Assembly: GCA_013399115.1 (NCBI GenBank)
Contig: VXAA01000116.1
Location: 265,332-329,331 of the forward strand
Direction of reading: 5' to 3'
Origin: Anseranas semipalmata
Lineage: Eukaryota > Chordata > Aves > Anseriformes > Anseranatidae
DNA length: 64,000 bases
The translations under genes were made by a program, and so were the position numbers. The notes beneath the pieces were generated by a model. It was not told the origin of the DNA. It ran no database searches and was given only the letters and a program-made list of their open reading frames with translations. This document shows, piece by piece, positions 48,105-60,913 of this stretch; within the stretch, counting starts at the first letter, position 1; each line of letters starts with the position of its first letter.

Positions 48105-48200
48105 TGTACAGCATGTCCTATGTTTGTACAGTCCTTAGCATAATGGGACCCTACCCTTGATTGGCCTCTAGACAGCACAGTGATACTGATTATAAATACC
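48105..48200 (+). repeat. Fragment of an ancient amniote interspersed repeat
   Basis: The run TGTTTGTACAGTCCTTAGCA, followed by TAATGGGACCCT, CCTTGATTGGCCTCTAGAC and ATTATAAATA, follows a pattern I recognise from an old repeat widespread in turtles, crocodilians and mammals: TGTTTGTACAGCGCCTAGCA, then CAATGGGGCCCTGAT, a GATTGGGGCCTCTAGG segment and an AT-rich tail. About one base in six differs. The class and database name are uncertain to me. It predates birds and is noncoding. Confidence 0.55.
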
Positions 48201-51200
48201 AGAGAAATAAATGATTACATAACATTTGATGACAGTGATGACAACATTACATTTGATGTATTTTCTCCAGCATGCAACAGCAATACTAATATGTACACCA
48301 GTGCAACGCAAGCAGATTCTGATGTATGTGATATATTTTTAACGCAATGGACTTGATCCAGACATTTCTGGCACCATCTTCTATTGTCTTTCATCACTTT
48401 GCAGTGAAGTTATGTAGGGTACTCTAGACTTGAGGTAGCTGTGGTCTAGTACTAAAATTAATGTTGAATAAAAATCAAGTTTATTAGCACCCTTTAGACA
48501 ACTGCTGGGCAAACAACTGTTTGTTAAAAAAATAAATAAATCACTGAATAGATGGAACAAATCATTTTTGTCCCAGTCTTCATACACTGTGCTGCAAAAC
48601 AAATGCAAACCTGGGAGAGACATCCACTTCCTCTACTGCCTACTTTTTTCTACTTTAAGTTTATAAATAAGTGATTTGGAAAAATTAATGCCATAAAAAA
48701 TAATATTTAGAATTCCAGTGATGTCCCTTTTATGATAAAATACTTGAGTTCTTCTCCAAAAAGCAGATGCAGTAAATTCAGATGTGGTAGAGGTCTCACC
48801 CCAAATTAAAATCTGATACTGAAAATACCAGCATTTCTTATGACCTCACCTGAAGGAAGATTATGGGACAGAAAGTAATGAGAATGGTAAAGGAAAGCTA
48901 TTTTTACTTCAGTTAGCTGAGATCTAGTCAACATCTTGGATTGTCCCCATTCTTATTGTGTATTAAAATGGTGTGGAGAGGTCCCAGCCAGGAGCTAGCA
49001 TTAGGGAGACATGCTGTAAGATTGTCCCCTGCAATTTTACGGACAGTCAGAGGAAAAGTAGAGAGAAAGGAATGAACTGGGGGGAACTTTTACAATGGCT
49101 CATAAAACTGCTGTTAAATCTGTGGCTGGCATTTGCTAACAGCGCAGTCTGAAGGACAAACAAAAGAAAGGGAGAACTGATGAGGAAGGGGTATGAAGAG
49201 AAGAAAAGAGCAAACATGGAGAGAAGGAAATACAGGTAGTAGGCAATGAAGTGAAGGTGAAGTGACTGTAAAAAGCCAATCACTGAAAAGAAAACAATGT
49301 TGAAAGTAAAACTGCAGAACTGCAGGGCGAAAAAGTAGTATGCTGATATCATCAGTGGGTTCCCGATAATTCTTACTGAAGCTGCTTCAGTAGCTTCACA
49401 TGCCGACCTTGAACTTCAGGCAGAAGAACAATTGACTGTAACGACAGCCTTGGTTTGGTTCAAGGTGAATCACGTGTGCAATTTCAGGATAATTTATCTC
49501 CACCTGCCTTAAACCCACCTGAAATCTCCACCTGCCTCTCCACCTGAAAGACAGTGTCAACTACTGTGCTAGCTTAAAAATTACTTCTACTGATAAAATT
49601 TTATTTGTCATCTTCAGATAAGAGTAAAAAAAATCCATGCAGTCATGATTATAATTTTATGTATATAAAGTTATGATTTGCTAGGCACTTTTCAGACGTA
49701 GGGAAAACGATACTCTTCCCCCAAACATCAAAGAGATTAAGACAGACAGCTCTTGGTAGAAGCCAACAGAAGGAGCAGCAAAATGGGAATAAGATTTTTT
49801 CTCAGATAACTTTGCCAGGAAGGAAGTCTTTCGAAGTATGTCAAAGTTCATAAATTTGGAGAGCTTGCTAAGGGCACTACTGGGAAGATGTTGCTTGACG
49901 TCATGAGCGTCTCGTTTGGACCCAACACATTCTCCTCCCTGGACTTAAAAAATCCAGCTCATCATAAGAAGGCAAACTGCTGCTGCAGAGGTTGTTCCTT
50001 AGGTCATTTACATCAGTATCTCACCTTTTGCTTGCCAAGCTCATTTAGTACCAAAGCAGGAGTCTTTTTCATATCATCCTTTGCTTTGCATCTTTGAGAA
50101 CAGCGTTAAAATTAAGCATGTGATGCCAGGGATAGATGCTTTGCTCTCCTTGCCATGAATGAACAACCTGGGTACACGATAAAGGGTAACCACTTGTTTT
50201 TGTGAGTGACTGAAAGCAGTTTTGCCAACAGGGATGTTTGGAATAGCATTTAATCTGAAAAGATAATTAATGTTTTCTTTGTTGTGCAACTGAAGTTTAT
50301 GGAAAGAGAATCATATCACATATCTCAATAACATACAACTGGGTGGTAGAAATTGGGTTGAGCTAGACAGACAAAAATAACTTTGGGCGGAGTGGAGAAA
50401 GGTCATGTGCTGATTTGTTTGCTTAATGTTGACCTATCTCTACAGCACAGAGTTTAATGAGTTCCAGTAAGGACTTGCACCCAGCAAGCACAGCTGCAAT
50501 TATTGTGGGAGAGTTAGAAGTCTCTGTGTGGGCACAGGTTCTGTGTCTCATCTGTTCGTAAGGGCAGCAATATCTTTCTCAGCAGCTACAGATCAGACTT
50601 CCTAAGCATCATTCCACTGCCCCATTGTTAATAATTAACAATAAAAAGAGGAATGGGATACACTGGGTGGAAAATAGGGCATCTGAGGTTTCACTGAAGA
50701 AGTTGTTCAAACTTGAAAGTAGAAACAGAAAAAAAAGAAAAAAGAAGTTTGCTGACTACAATGCTTATACTTATTTGTATAAATCTGTAAATAGAGGTTG
50801 TGTTTCTTTCTCCCTTAAAGTGCTATTTTTTGAATACACAGTCATGGCTTCTGAGAGGTGAACAGTCGCATTGCTCATAGGTTCAAACCGTGACTGGATA
50901 AATTTACCAAAGACAAATCCATTGAGGGTTATTAAACTCAATTATGTCATCTATAATTCAGGGTGTTCCTAAGCCACGACTTCCCAGAGAGTGAGGGACC
51001 ATTCAGGCTTGTCTGGTTTGCCTTCCTTCTTTAGTGACTACCACTGATATTTTGTCTTTTTCGAGATGCTCATCCTTAAAACAACCTACTTCCCCTTCCT
51101 GCCCCCAAAAAAGACACATCCCCCAATATACTTGTCTTCCTTCTGAAATAAGATGGTGGTTGGGAAATAAATGTGGGAGAAATCAGAGAAGAGCAAATGA

Positions 51201-51690
51201 GAAAAAGAAAGGAATAATATTACAGAGCAGTCACCACAGCCATCATCTTTCATGGAGCAAGAGCTCTGGTCTGATCCAAAACATCTGTTCTCATGATGTA
51301 GCGATGAAGCCCTACCTGTGTAAGTGATCTTTGTTGTTGTAAGGAACGGAAATATTTTATTTTCCTAATAAATCAGTTCATCTAATAGATCTGAGAAGCT
51401 TTCGGGCAATAAACACTTCTCCAAGTCTGCAACAGACACTGCAAAATTCAAGATAAATATAGAAATTGCACTGTGAACCCCTCTTGCTTTTGATACTCAG
51501 TTAAACAATGGAGAGCGATAGGTAATGTGGAACTGGAAAATTATGTTATTAAAGGGTGAAGGATGGGTTATCACACATGAATAGAAACTTCCAGTGTCCT
51601 AAAGGTATTTCTATCAGTCCGTAATTTTGGATGCTATGCATCTACAGCAGAGTTATACTTTTGTTCACACGCTGCTTTTTAGGTCTCACT
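48201..51690. other. Unannotated DNA
   Basis: There is no recognisable gene or transposon. A purine-rich tract at about 49030-49265 explains the 101-codon minus-strand frame there. 50.0-51.65 kb is non-repetitive with several short chance frames. CpG frequency starts to rise after about 51.7 kb. Confidence 0.5.
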
Positions 51691-53150
51691 CGTGAAATGC
51701 AGATCTGGAGGTCAGAAACGCTGCGGCTGGCAGCTGCCTGGCGTCCCCGTGCTTTACAGATCGGGTTGGATTTCACACACGCTCACAGTTTCCCTCAGGA
51801 CAGACAGACAGACTGCGCACCCCGACGCGGGTCCGCGTGTTGTACACCTAAGCCGGTGGGCCAAACTGCCCGGCCGCGCTAGTGACGGGCAGATTCACCC
51901 TGCGTGCCCCGTCCGAGCCCTTCCCTCCGGGGGTCACCGCCTCCCGGAGGACAGGCCCAGCCCCGGGGACGCGGCCTCGCCTGAGGGGGGGCGGTGGCGG
52001 CGGCTCCCGGGACAGCGAGACCCGCCCGCTGCCGAGGGCGGGCCGAAACCTCGCGGGGGCGGGGGCGGCGGGGCGGNNNNNNNNNNNNNNNNNNNNNNNN
52101 NNNNNNNNNNNNNNNNNNNNNNNNNNNNNNNNNNNNNNNNNNNNNNNNNNNNNNNNNNNNNNNNNNNNNNNNNNNNNNNNNNNNNNNNNNNNNNNNNNNN
52201 NNNNNNNNNNNNNNNNNNNNNNNNNNNNNNNNNNNNNNNNNNNNNNNNNNNNNNNNNNNNNNNNNNNNNNNNNNNNNNNNNNNNNNNNNNNNNNNNNNNN
52301 NNNNNNNNNNNNNNNNNNNNNNNNNNNNNNNNNNNNNNNNNNNNNNNNNNNNNNNNNNNNNNNNNNNNNNNNNNNNNNNNNNNNNNNNNNNNNNNNNNNN
52401 NNNNNNNNNNNNNNNNNNNNNNNNNNNNNNNNNNNNNNNNNNNNNNNNNNNNNNNNNNNNNNNNNNNNNNNGCAGTGACGCCACCCGTCCGCCTCCGTCT
52501 CCCGGGCCGGGAGGCGGCCGCCCGCCGCGGGGGAGGGGGAACAAAGCGGCCTTTCTCCGGCGGCGCGGCGGCCCCGGCCGGCGGCGGGGTCCCTCGGCCC
52601 GGGGCGGGCCCTGGACGCCTCCCGGGGGCTCCACCGTCCTCCCCGCGGCCGTCCTGGTGGTTATCCCCGGACTTCCCCTTCCCTTCCCCCAGCCGCCGAG
52701 CCCGGCTGCTCCAGGACTCGCTCTTTCAATTTTTTTATTTTTTTTTTCTTTTCTTTTCCAAAGCCTGGTTGGGGGGTGGGTGTGTGGGTGGAAATCTCCT
52801 CAGGGAAGTCCTGAAAACGGAGGCTGGGATTTGGCCCAGCTGCCCTCGTCTTTATCTTCCGCAGATGTATGTGGCTGGGAACTCCGGAGTTGGTGTGCGA
52901 CTGCACAAACAAACAAACCCCAAATCCTCTGAGTCACGAGTAATCGTTGGCTCTGGATAACGAGAATGCCTGGGAGATGTTCCACGTCCGGCCAGGTTGG
53001 GACAGAGGCCGCGCAGGATGCGCTCTCCCTTGGGGCGCCGAGGGGGTGTTGAAACGCTGCCGCTGGTAGCGGGTCAGGAGTTTGTGGCACGCCGGCACAG
53101 GCCTCGCAGCGCGTCCAGGGACCTCCGCTTTTGTTCAGCTCCTTCTCCGT
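51691..53150. promoter_or_regulatory. CpG island, probable promoter, interrupted by an assembly gap
   Basis: From about 51.7 kb GC and CpG content climb. The core, 51.81-52.70 kb, is extremely CpG-dense on both sides of the gap, with GC boxes (GGGGGCGGGGG at about 52055-52065, and GGGGCGGG near 52600) and a TGACG cAMP-response half-site at 52476-52480. There is no TATA box. A T-rich tract at 52728-52758 breaks the island, after which GC remains raised to about 53.15 kb. This is the typical look of a vertebrate housekeeping or developmental promoter. The transcribed strand cannot be decided: weak donor-like sites occur on both strands and the start site may lie in the gap. Long open frames here include the N block and are not evidence for coding. 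Confidence 0.75.
52077..52471. other. Assembly gap (395 N)
   Basis: This is a run of undetermined bases flanked by GC-rich sequence (GGGGCGG before and GCAGTGACGCC after). Such gaps are common where extreme GC content blocks sequencing. The true length is unknown and the first exon of a gene may be hidden inside. Confidence 0.99.
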
Positions 53151-56100
53151 TCGTGCCAAAATGGCATTTCGTGTGTGATTACAAACCCATCTTTAAACAA
53201 AGCTGCTAGTGAAAAATGCGTAATAAATGCATTAGTGGATGTGCTTGCGTTGTTTCATTACAGTGTGTAGGTAGCCCGGTGACATATGGTCAAACCCCAG
53301 ATGCCTCATGGCCAGAGTTGTCTCGCGTTCCCTCCTGGAGTTGTGTTTGTTTTACAAACTTGAGCGCAGGCTCTGCTGCTGGGCCCCGATGTGAGAAGCA
53401 GCCGTCTGGCGCTGAGCTGGGCATGTGCCCTGCTCTCAGGGGGACGTGAACAGCAGCCCTGGTTTAGCCAATTCCTAAGTAGGTCCCTTTACTTTGAACG
53501 TGGGATTGAGCATGTTAAGTTGGAATTTGTTTTACTGTTTAGTGAAACAAACTTGAGGCCAGAGGGTTGAGACAGTCGGGTTTTGTCAGTGCAAAGGTCT
53601 TTGTCCAGCACATGCATGTGCTGCAAATAGCAGTGTAAACTCTTGAGTGTAGATATACTGCATAAATTTTTAAGAACACTTCCCATTTCATTGATTAATG
53701 CATATTTAAGTGAGTAGAAGTAAGATAGGCTTCTTCACATAGAACTACGGTTACACCAGTACCTGTAACTGAATAGTTACACTAGTATCATTTAATTTTT
53801 GAGTGAGCCTACTTGGATGAGCAAGGCAAGGTGCTGACCAATCTTTTAAATGCACACAAAGACAAGGAAGAGAGTCTTAATATCTACCTAGGCTGTTAAA
53901 AATTCATATGTCAAAAGCTAAAGTGAAAGCACAACTGGAAAGGAGTTGGCTTGTGGTAGAGCAGGAAATGGTAGGGAAAATCTCAGTTCTAGATATGTTA
54001 AGCTATGCTTACATTTGTGTACTTAATGTACTTGAGAAATGTAACTTCTTTGCAAAGGTTTTTAACAAATGGTATTCTTTTGTTATATTCACCACAACAG
54101 AAATAAAAAGTCAAAATGATAATTGTTGTGATAAACCTCACTAGCCTAACTTCAGCGGATAGATGCAGATGGTGATGCTATAGCTTTAGCACTATTTTCA
54201 GCATTTCCACTATAAAACAACAAGCACAATCTTTTGTTAGAGACGGTAGATTTTTTTTCTTTTTTAATAAAAAGCCCAACCAAGTAAAAATTTGTGCCAA
54301 ATAACATTTTTCATGGACCTTTAATTGGGGCTTGCCAAAGTTTAACCAAGAGTGAGGGCTCCATAACTTTTTTATTTTTGCCTTGCTGAGAAACACATTG
54401 CCGTTCATTGTCACCACTGGTGGGAAGGGGAAAGCAGTGTCTGCTTTTGGTCAGCGTGCTGCCTTATCGTCCTGAGGAATTAGTTTCTCCCTACAACTTC
54501 TTGTTACAAATGTGTGAAGTTCGGACCAGTTTCACAGCTTGAAGGAAGGGAACTTTCTTCTCCCCAGACTAGAGCATCCAAGAGGAGAGCAAGCATTGAC
54601 AGTGTAGCAAAGCCCTATCTCTAGCAATCAATTTGGTTTGTCCTGTTCATTTATATGGGGAGAGGGAAGTGGGAGTGGGAAATATTCCCTGTTAAAGCAT
54701 ACTGCCTTCCTGTACAACTGCTTTTAGCTCTTCCAAGCTAAACTAACTTAATATCAACATGAATTTGATCAAGGCACTGCTGACAGCAGAGCTCTGGACA
54801 GCAATGTTGATCCTGAGCAGAGCCTTGCAGATATCATTATGTTACTGCATGTTAAGGCTTTGAATACAGTAGGCAGTACCCAGGGTAAACACATGCTTGG
54901 AAAAGCAGTAGTGCGTTGCTTTGGTTGACTTACATTATGCAGTTGCACAGCTGTATCTAGAATTTTCCACTAATTAAAATACTAAATTCATGGAGGTTGA
55001 TATGTGGGCCTTGAGCTCTCTGGAGAATGTTTCTGTGTTTCCCTGTAGTTAGTGAATTTTTTCAAACCTTCCTTCTGATGATGACTGTAATTATAAAAAT
55101 TTGAGAAGGAGGAATACTGATGTGTGAAATATTGGAATAGCATCGACTAACAAGAATTTTAGCTTGGTAGGATATTGGGCAGCGGTATTCATTTTTTAAT
55201 ATAAGTGGCTTTCCTGGTGACTTGGGAATCTTGTAGCCCCAAAATACTTTATTATACATCTCTCTATATAATTCTGGCATGGCTTTTCCAGGGATAAGCA
55301 TGAAGACATTTCTGCATATCTCAGAGGCCCTAACAGTTGCCTGTGTTCAGAACAAAACAGTGTTTGCATAAAGTGGTTTCTTTAGGGGAAAAATACCATT
55401 TGAGAAATTGGTCTTGTTCTCTTGAGGGCAGTATTTTTCAAAACAGAGTTTGATGATTGATTAGCCAGAAATGAAATGAATTTTGTTTTCTTGTTAAAAC
55501 ATCAGCTTGGATTTGAGAACTGAATTCCAGTTACGTTAGATTTTTATTTAACCCTTGGCAGGATGATGGTTTATATCTCATAGGTACTGTAATGCAGTGG
55601 TTTCAGGACCATTTTCAGGATCGGTTAGGGAGAGATAGGTGTTCCAGAGCAGAGGTTGAGTTATAAAAAGTCTCTGAAGTGGCACAATGCAAAAGCTAGG
55701 ACATGTGTTCATTTGGAATGTAGCCTGGAGGTGTGGGTGCTCACCTTCTTCAGATTGCTGCAGTTGTGCTTTTTGTTGTCTTAACTGTACCTGTCATCCC
55801 ACTGTATTAATACGAATTTCTGTCCCACTCAGCAGAAGACTACAGCAGGTTTTATTGTGTTCTGTAGAGTTGGTAGTGATCAATGCTGAGGTCCAGTAGG
55901 CAAATTTCCCTGCTTCTGGCTTCACCAGATGTAATGAGTATAAAATAAAGGTATTTGCAGTAGGAGGACTGCATGACTGAAACAGCTTGAAGGTGGAAGT
56001 TGGTGGCACGATAGAGATCAGTCTTACTTCTCTGTGTCTACAGGAAGGGATTGGCTTTACTTGAAGTGCTGATGACTGAGAATCATTAAAGAGGTCAGAA

Positions 56101-57427
56101 AATGATTATTCTCAGAAACTGTGATTGAAACAATGTTACAGGTTACTACTGAGACTGCAATGCCATTGACATTATTCTAGGCCATGAAAAAAAAAAAAAG
56201 ACATTGTACTTACATAAGCTTTAAAACACTTAGTTCTGGATTAGTCCCGTTCCAGGTTTCTGTGGTACAAATGTTGCTTGAGATTACAATGAGATCACAT
56301 GTATAATTCATTGTTTATTGGGTTTTAAGATCAGGCAGGTAAAATTGTCATAAAAGTTCACCGATCTGGACCCAAATTTTAGTTATGTGTCAGTTTGCTG
56401 ATGATGGTATAAGGAAGAATAAATATTCTTCATTCACCTTGTTTGAAAGAATAGCTTGAATCCTATAAGCAAATAAAGTCTGCCAGCCAATTTATTTAAT
56501 TTTCTAAAGAAGTTGTGCTACAAAGCCAGAACACACTGTCATAGAGGAATGGCTTGGCTTAATAGATTATTGTACCTTGAACTCTTGAATGTCACTTTTT
56601 AGTGATACTTTTGTGATATATTGGACAAATATATTTTGCTTAGAAGTAAATCATATTATTGGCAAAATTGCTGCATTTAACATATTAGAATGGTTTTGTA
56701 GTCCTTAAAGAGAAAATGTCCTAATTTTAACGGCATAGAAATTTCTGTTGTCATTATAATAAGTTCATCATCTGTCAAGTTATGAAAGTACATATTCAGC
56801 TGGCTGTTCAGAGCCACAATTAGGTCTGTAGTCAAAGTACCTGTGAGGTCATGTGGATAATATTTAAAGTAGTGTTCATTTGAGAGGAGAAGAAAAAAAC
56901 ACATCCTAGACAACCTCATAGCAGAAAGAGTTTGAAAATTTGATCTAAGGTAATTGGTGTGATTGTAAGTATGCACTAAATGAGAACACCTTCAGCCAGA
57001 GGAAGAGCAGAGAGGTACTTGTAACTGGAATCAGGACAGAAGCCACCTGACTCCATTACTGTCATCAGAGCAAAACATATTATTAGCGCGGCTTTTCCAG
57101 CTTTTTTCTGACATTGCAAGGAGAGGGAGAGCACTGCTGGGTTAGTGTTGGAAGGGCCCTACAGGTGAATCTGTTTGACTCCTTTGTTTCACTGGATCCT
57201 ATTTCAGTACCAAATAGATGTACACCACATCTGTATTATTGTCAGCTAAGCACTACATGTATTGTTTTATATTTGTCATGACTAAGACATGCAATTATGG
57301 TCAGTCTTCTGGTTCATTAACAGATGTCAAATTCTTAAAGTTGATATTTTTGGTATGTTAGTTACATAGGTATCACTGCACACATTTACCTTTTACCAGT
57401 TTCCCAAGCTGTAGAAGGGATTTTTTT
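53151..57427. other. Unannotated DNA downstream of the CpG island
   Basis: There is no recognisable coding exon or transposon. If the CpG island drives plus-strand transcription this would be intron 1. At 53.73-53.79 kb a GTTACACCAGTA / GTTACACTAGTA direct repeat with a 26-base offset is visible. A 13-base A run lies at about 56187-56199. Confidence 0.5.
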
Positions 57428-57447
57428 TTTCATACTTAAGTATGAAA
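57428..57447. repeat. 20-bp perfect palindrome
   Basis: TTTCATACTTAAGTATGAAA is its own reverse complement. It follows a run of T residues. No transposon end or known operator matches it. Confidence 0.9.
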
Positions 57448-60400
57448 TTCTCTCCCCCCTTTCTTTTATTCATGAGTACTGTTTGTACTGCGTAAATAGT
57501 ATGTTTTTGTTTTTCTAGATGTCTCTGCATTTTCCAGTGTTAATGTTCCGTTTATATTGTCCCAGATAGTTAACAGTGATGCTGAACACTGGAACAGATA
57601 AGATATCTAGCAAGGCATTAATTGAGAGTGTGATTTGTTAACAAGTTTGGATTTTTTTTTGCTGTCTCACAGTTCACACAATAGCGCTTGTATTCAGTGC
57701 AGAATTACTAGCTATAACATTTTGTGGTGCCAAGTATTAGTGAGGTGTCAGTTGGTCAGTAAGATTCAGCCTACTTAGTTGACATGGTTTTAAGAAAACA
57801 TTGGGTACCATTGTATTTAATATTACAGAAGATGGTAGATCCAAATTCCTGTGTTTATCCTGTTCGTAGAAATAAATGCTCCCAGTGGTTTTTTATATAG
57901 CAGGCTATATGATACCATACTCTGCAAAGTTGTGTTGTTCTGACTACATTTGTTGGTGTTTTCTACACTTACATTTTTGCCACAGTTGTTACTTTACTAA
58001 TGTTTCATTACATTAGAGTTTACAGCTGTGAAATACATAGTATTGATTCTAATGAATATCTAGGCTTAAACTACTAAAATTAGTGCAACTGACAGATCAG
58101 TGCAAATCCTTCCAAAGGCACTATTCTAAATTTTGGTTCTGACTTGCTTTTCTGAAGAGATGCTTTACATTTGGATACACTCTAACTTTTGCCACATTGT
58201 TAACCTGTTGATGAGAGAAAGTCTTTTTAGCAAGGCAAATATATTTGGTAGTGATCCATTAGATTTTTTTCCCCTCTAGTCTGACAGTCTGAATTTTCGG
58301 TTATGAAGGAATTAGTGATAAAGTGCTCATCAGTTTCTTGAGGAACAACTTCCTGGAAGTAGTCAGGAAAAACAATGTTAAAAATCTTTTTTTGCCCTGA
58401 CTTGGATCAAAAATTAGAAAGCAATAATAATAATAATTAAAAAAAAGCAGCTTATAAGTGGAGTCTATTTTGATGGGGAAAAAACAGTCACACAGAAACA
58501 TTTGGTTTAGTAGCTTGAGTTGTCATAAGATGGTCTCTCTTTTCATCTAAGCATCTTGTGACTGATAGGTACTTTCCCAGATAACCTCTGGTTGGTCGTG
58601 GAAATTTGTTTGATGTGCAAGAAAGCTGAACTTGCTTACTGTTACTATGAATTGCAAACTTTCAGCAAAGCAATGAAAGCAAACTGGTTGCATTTTTGCA
58701 TAAGGTGAAAGTGAGCTTGAACTATGTTTTTAGGCCGTGAATTGCATGTTTTCACCCACCTGACTGTGTGTCTGTAATTCATGACCACCCTTCCCTTAAC
58801 CGAGATGTTTCCTCTGCCAAGTGGAAGTCCCCAGGACTGACTTTGTGTAGCAGTTCAGAGCAGAATCTTTAAGTCAGTTGCAGCCAGAAAACAGGAAAAT
58901 AATCCTCTAACAAGCAGTGTGAGCACACTGGCATGTGGTGGAAGGCTATAATGAAGTCACTCCTGTTTACAATTTAGGAAAAAATACTCTGCTGGAGGTT
59001 CCTGTAACTTTGTTTTATTACTCCAGCTTTGTATGAACCTATTGGGAGACAGGTCCCTCTGAAAGTACAGATTGTGGGAACAAGTCTCTCCTGAGCGGTA
59101 TTATTTTTCCTCTAATCTATACTATCTTACTAGTAATAAGTTTGTTTCTACTCAATAGCTCTTAAAAATTTAGTGAGCTTATTCATTTAAGGAATTGTTC
59201 CTTTCAGAAGAACTTCTTAGTAGCTGAAGTGAGCAATTGAGAACAGAAAATGGAAGTCTTGTTGCTGCAACTTGGAGGGGGGAAAGCACGTGCTTATGTT
59301 CATGTGTTCTGGCTCCTGGGTTTTACCCGCACGTGAATTTTCATTAGAGGTTTGTTAGCACCTTTTTCTACACATTACAAAGCATACTAGAATCCAAGAA
59401 TGAGTTACTGCACCCTTATAGGGTATTTTACTTCCATGGAATTGCATTTTGAATATTTCAAGAAAAAGAAAGTAAAAACTTCAGTTAGGGATATTGTAGT
59501 AACTGGGACTGAGAATACTAACAAATAGGGTCACCTCATGCAGTAAACAAATTCTTATATATAAAAATGTTCCTCTCATTGCATAGCTTTAAGTGGAGGC
59601 CTTAGCACCCCCCTTCTTTTCCTGCTAAAGGAAGCTCTTTTCAAAGAGAGAGTGATTCTAGAGTCCTAATTAATGTGCTGTTTTATTCGTTGCATTCATG
59701 TAGTTACTGCAGTCTGCTCTTCACACTGCTAAGCAATTACACTTTTCCATTTGCTCTCTTCTAAAGAAGTGCTCAGAGACAGTGCACAGATTTAACTCAA
59801 AATGTGTGTCTAAACCGTATGGAAATAATTGTAACTGGACTTGGGAGAGTTCATATTTCTTTTTTTTTTCGAGGTGATAATTATTTAGAAGTATGGAGAT
59901 GCAACATTTCTCCTTTCGATGATGCAAACACTAGTTTAAATATTCCCAGAAAGATGCCTATTGGCAAGTCAAGAAAATGAATGTTAAAATCATCAGCCAC
60001 CAGTGTCTTGATCACACCAACGTGGCTGGATGTACTGCTTGGGATTGGTTTGGGTAGTTGGGTGGTTGGTAGAACTGGCTTCCCTCATCACAGCACCTCT
60101 CTGTTGTTCGTATGTTTCCTACCCTAAGGTTCAAATAGAACTGCAGTTCCATGGCTGGAGATAGTCATGAAGACTGGAAAGTTGGGCTGGCAAGGGAAGG
60201 AAAGACTGGAAAGTCTTGAGAAGGCATGTTCATGGCTAACAGTGGCGGAACCGTTCTTTAATATGGAAAGGGAAGTGCAAGTTATCAGGGAGAGCAGCTG
60301 TTACTTAAGAGGCTGTGAAAATGGGAGTAAGGGAACCAGTCTTAAGGGGTGTTATGGTGCCTGAGTGAGCATCTAATCAGTCTAAGTAGTTACTCCTGGG

Positions 60401-60605
60401 AATTATCAGCAGTCGAGAAAAGGGCTTGGAGTGCAGGAGAAGCTGCACTCCGTGTGGTCCATCTCTTAGGTCTTGTGGGTGCTCTTAGGCAGGGGGATGT
60501 CACAGAAACTTGAGATTCCTGCTTCTTACCTGTGCTTTTGAAAAGATAAGTGAATGAACGGAGATCTTAGAGGATTTTAGTAGCGCAGCATATGGCTTTT
60601 GTCAG
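57448..60605. other. Unannotated DNA
   Basis: I see no gene or transposon. The sequence is AT-rich with many T runs. An AAGACTGGAAAGT-type direct repeat lies at about 60171 and 60204. Short frames are unrecognised. Confidence 0.5.
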
Positions 60606-60913
60606 CATTTTGAAACATCCTTTTTTGTGACCCTGGCGTGTGTTCCTCTTCTTGCTGATACGGCGTTTGGGTATTGTGCTTTGCTGCTGGATGTGTCTGG
60701 GAGCTGCGTGCTCCTCGACTCAATTACTGCTGACCTCCCCGCTGGTGCTGCTCCAGCGGCAGCGCCTCGCAGTGCCTGTTGCCTGGAGTTGTCTGGCTGT
60801 CTCACTCCCATCCCTGATGCGAAGCTGTCTGTTGTATCTGTCGTCTGTGCGCACCGTAGCAAAGCTTCAGTGGTATCACAGTTCTAATGTAAACAGCAAT
60901 CCAGCATGCAAAG
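60606..60913 (+). other. CpG-rich exon-like block with consensus splice donor
   Basis: The stretch has more CpGs (about 20) and higher GC than its surroundings. It ends at CATGCAAAG followed by GTGAGT (60914-60919), an excellent 5' splice site. A weak acceptor (GGCTTTTGTCAG) precedes 60606. One plus-strand frame is open from 60631 through the donor. Its first ATG lies at about 60688 (WMCLGAACSS), and it continues through leucine- and serine-rich sequence to NSNPACK at the donor. I recognise no domain, and two other frames are open for most of the length, as GC-rich DNA often is. The block could be a noncoding or alternative first exon, or chance. A gene is not claimed. Confidence 0.3.

Noticed and set aside
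50870..50900. A GGTTCAAACCG-like tRNA T-arm motif
   Set aside because: No A box, anticodon arm or acceptor stem could be built around it.
51692..52960. A 422-codon open frame, with two others of 312 and 251 codons, across the CpG island
   Set aside because: Each crosses the 395-base N block, which cannot contain stops, and GC-rich flanks are poor in stop codons. There is no recognisable domain.
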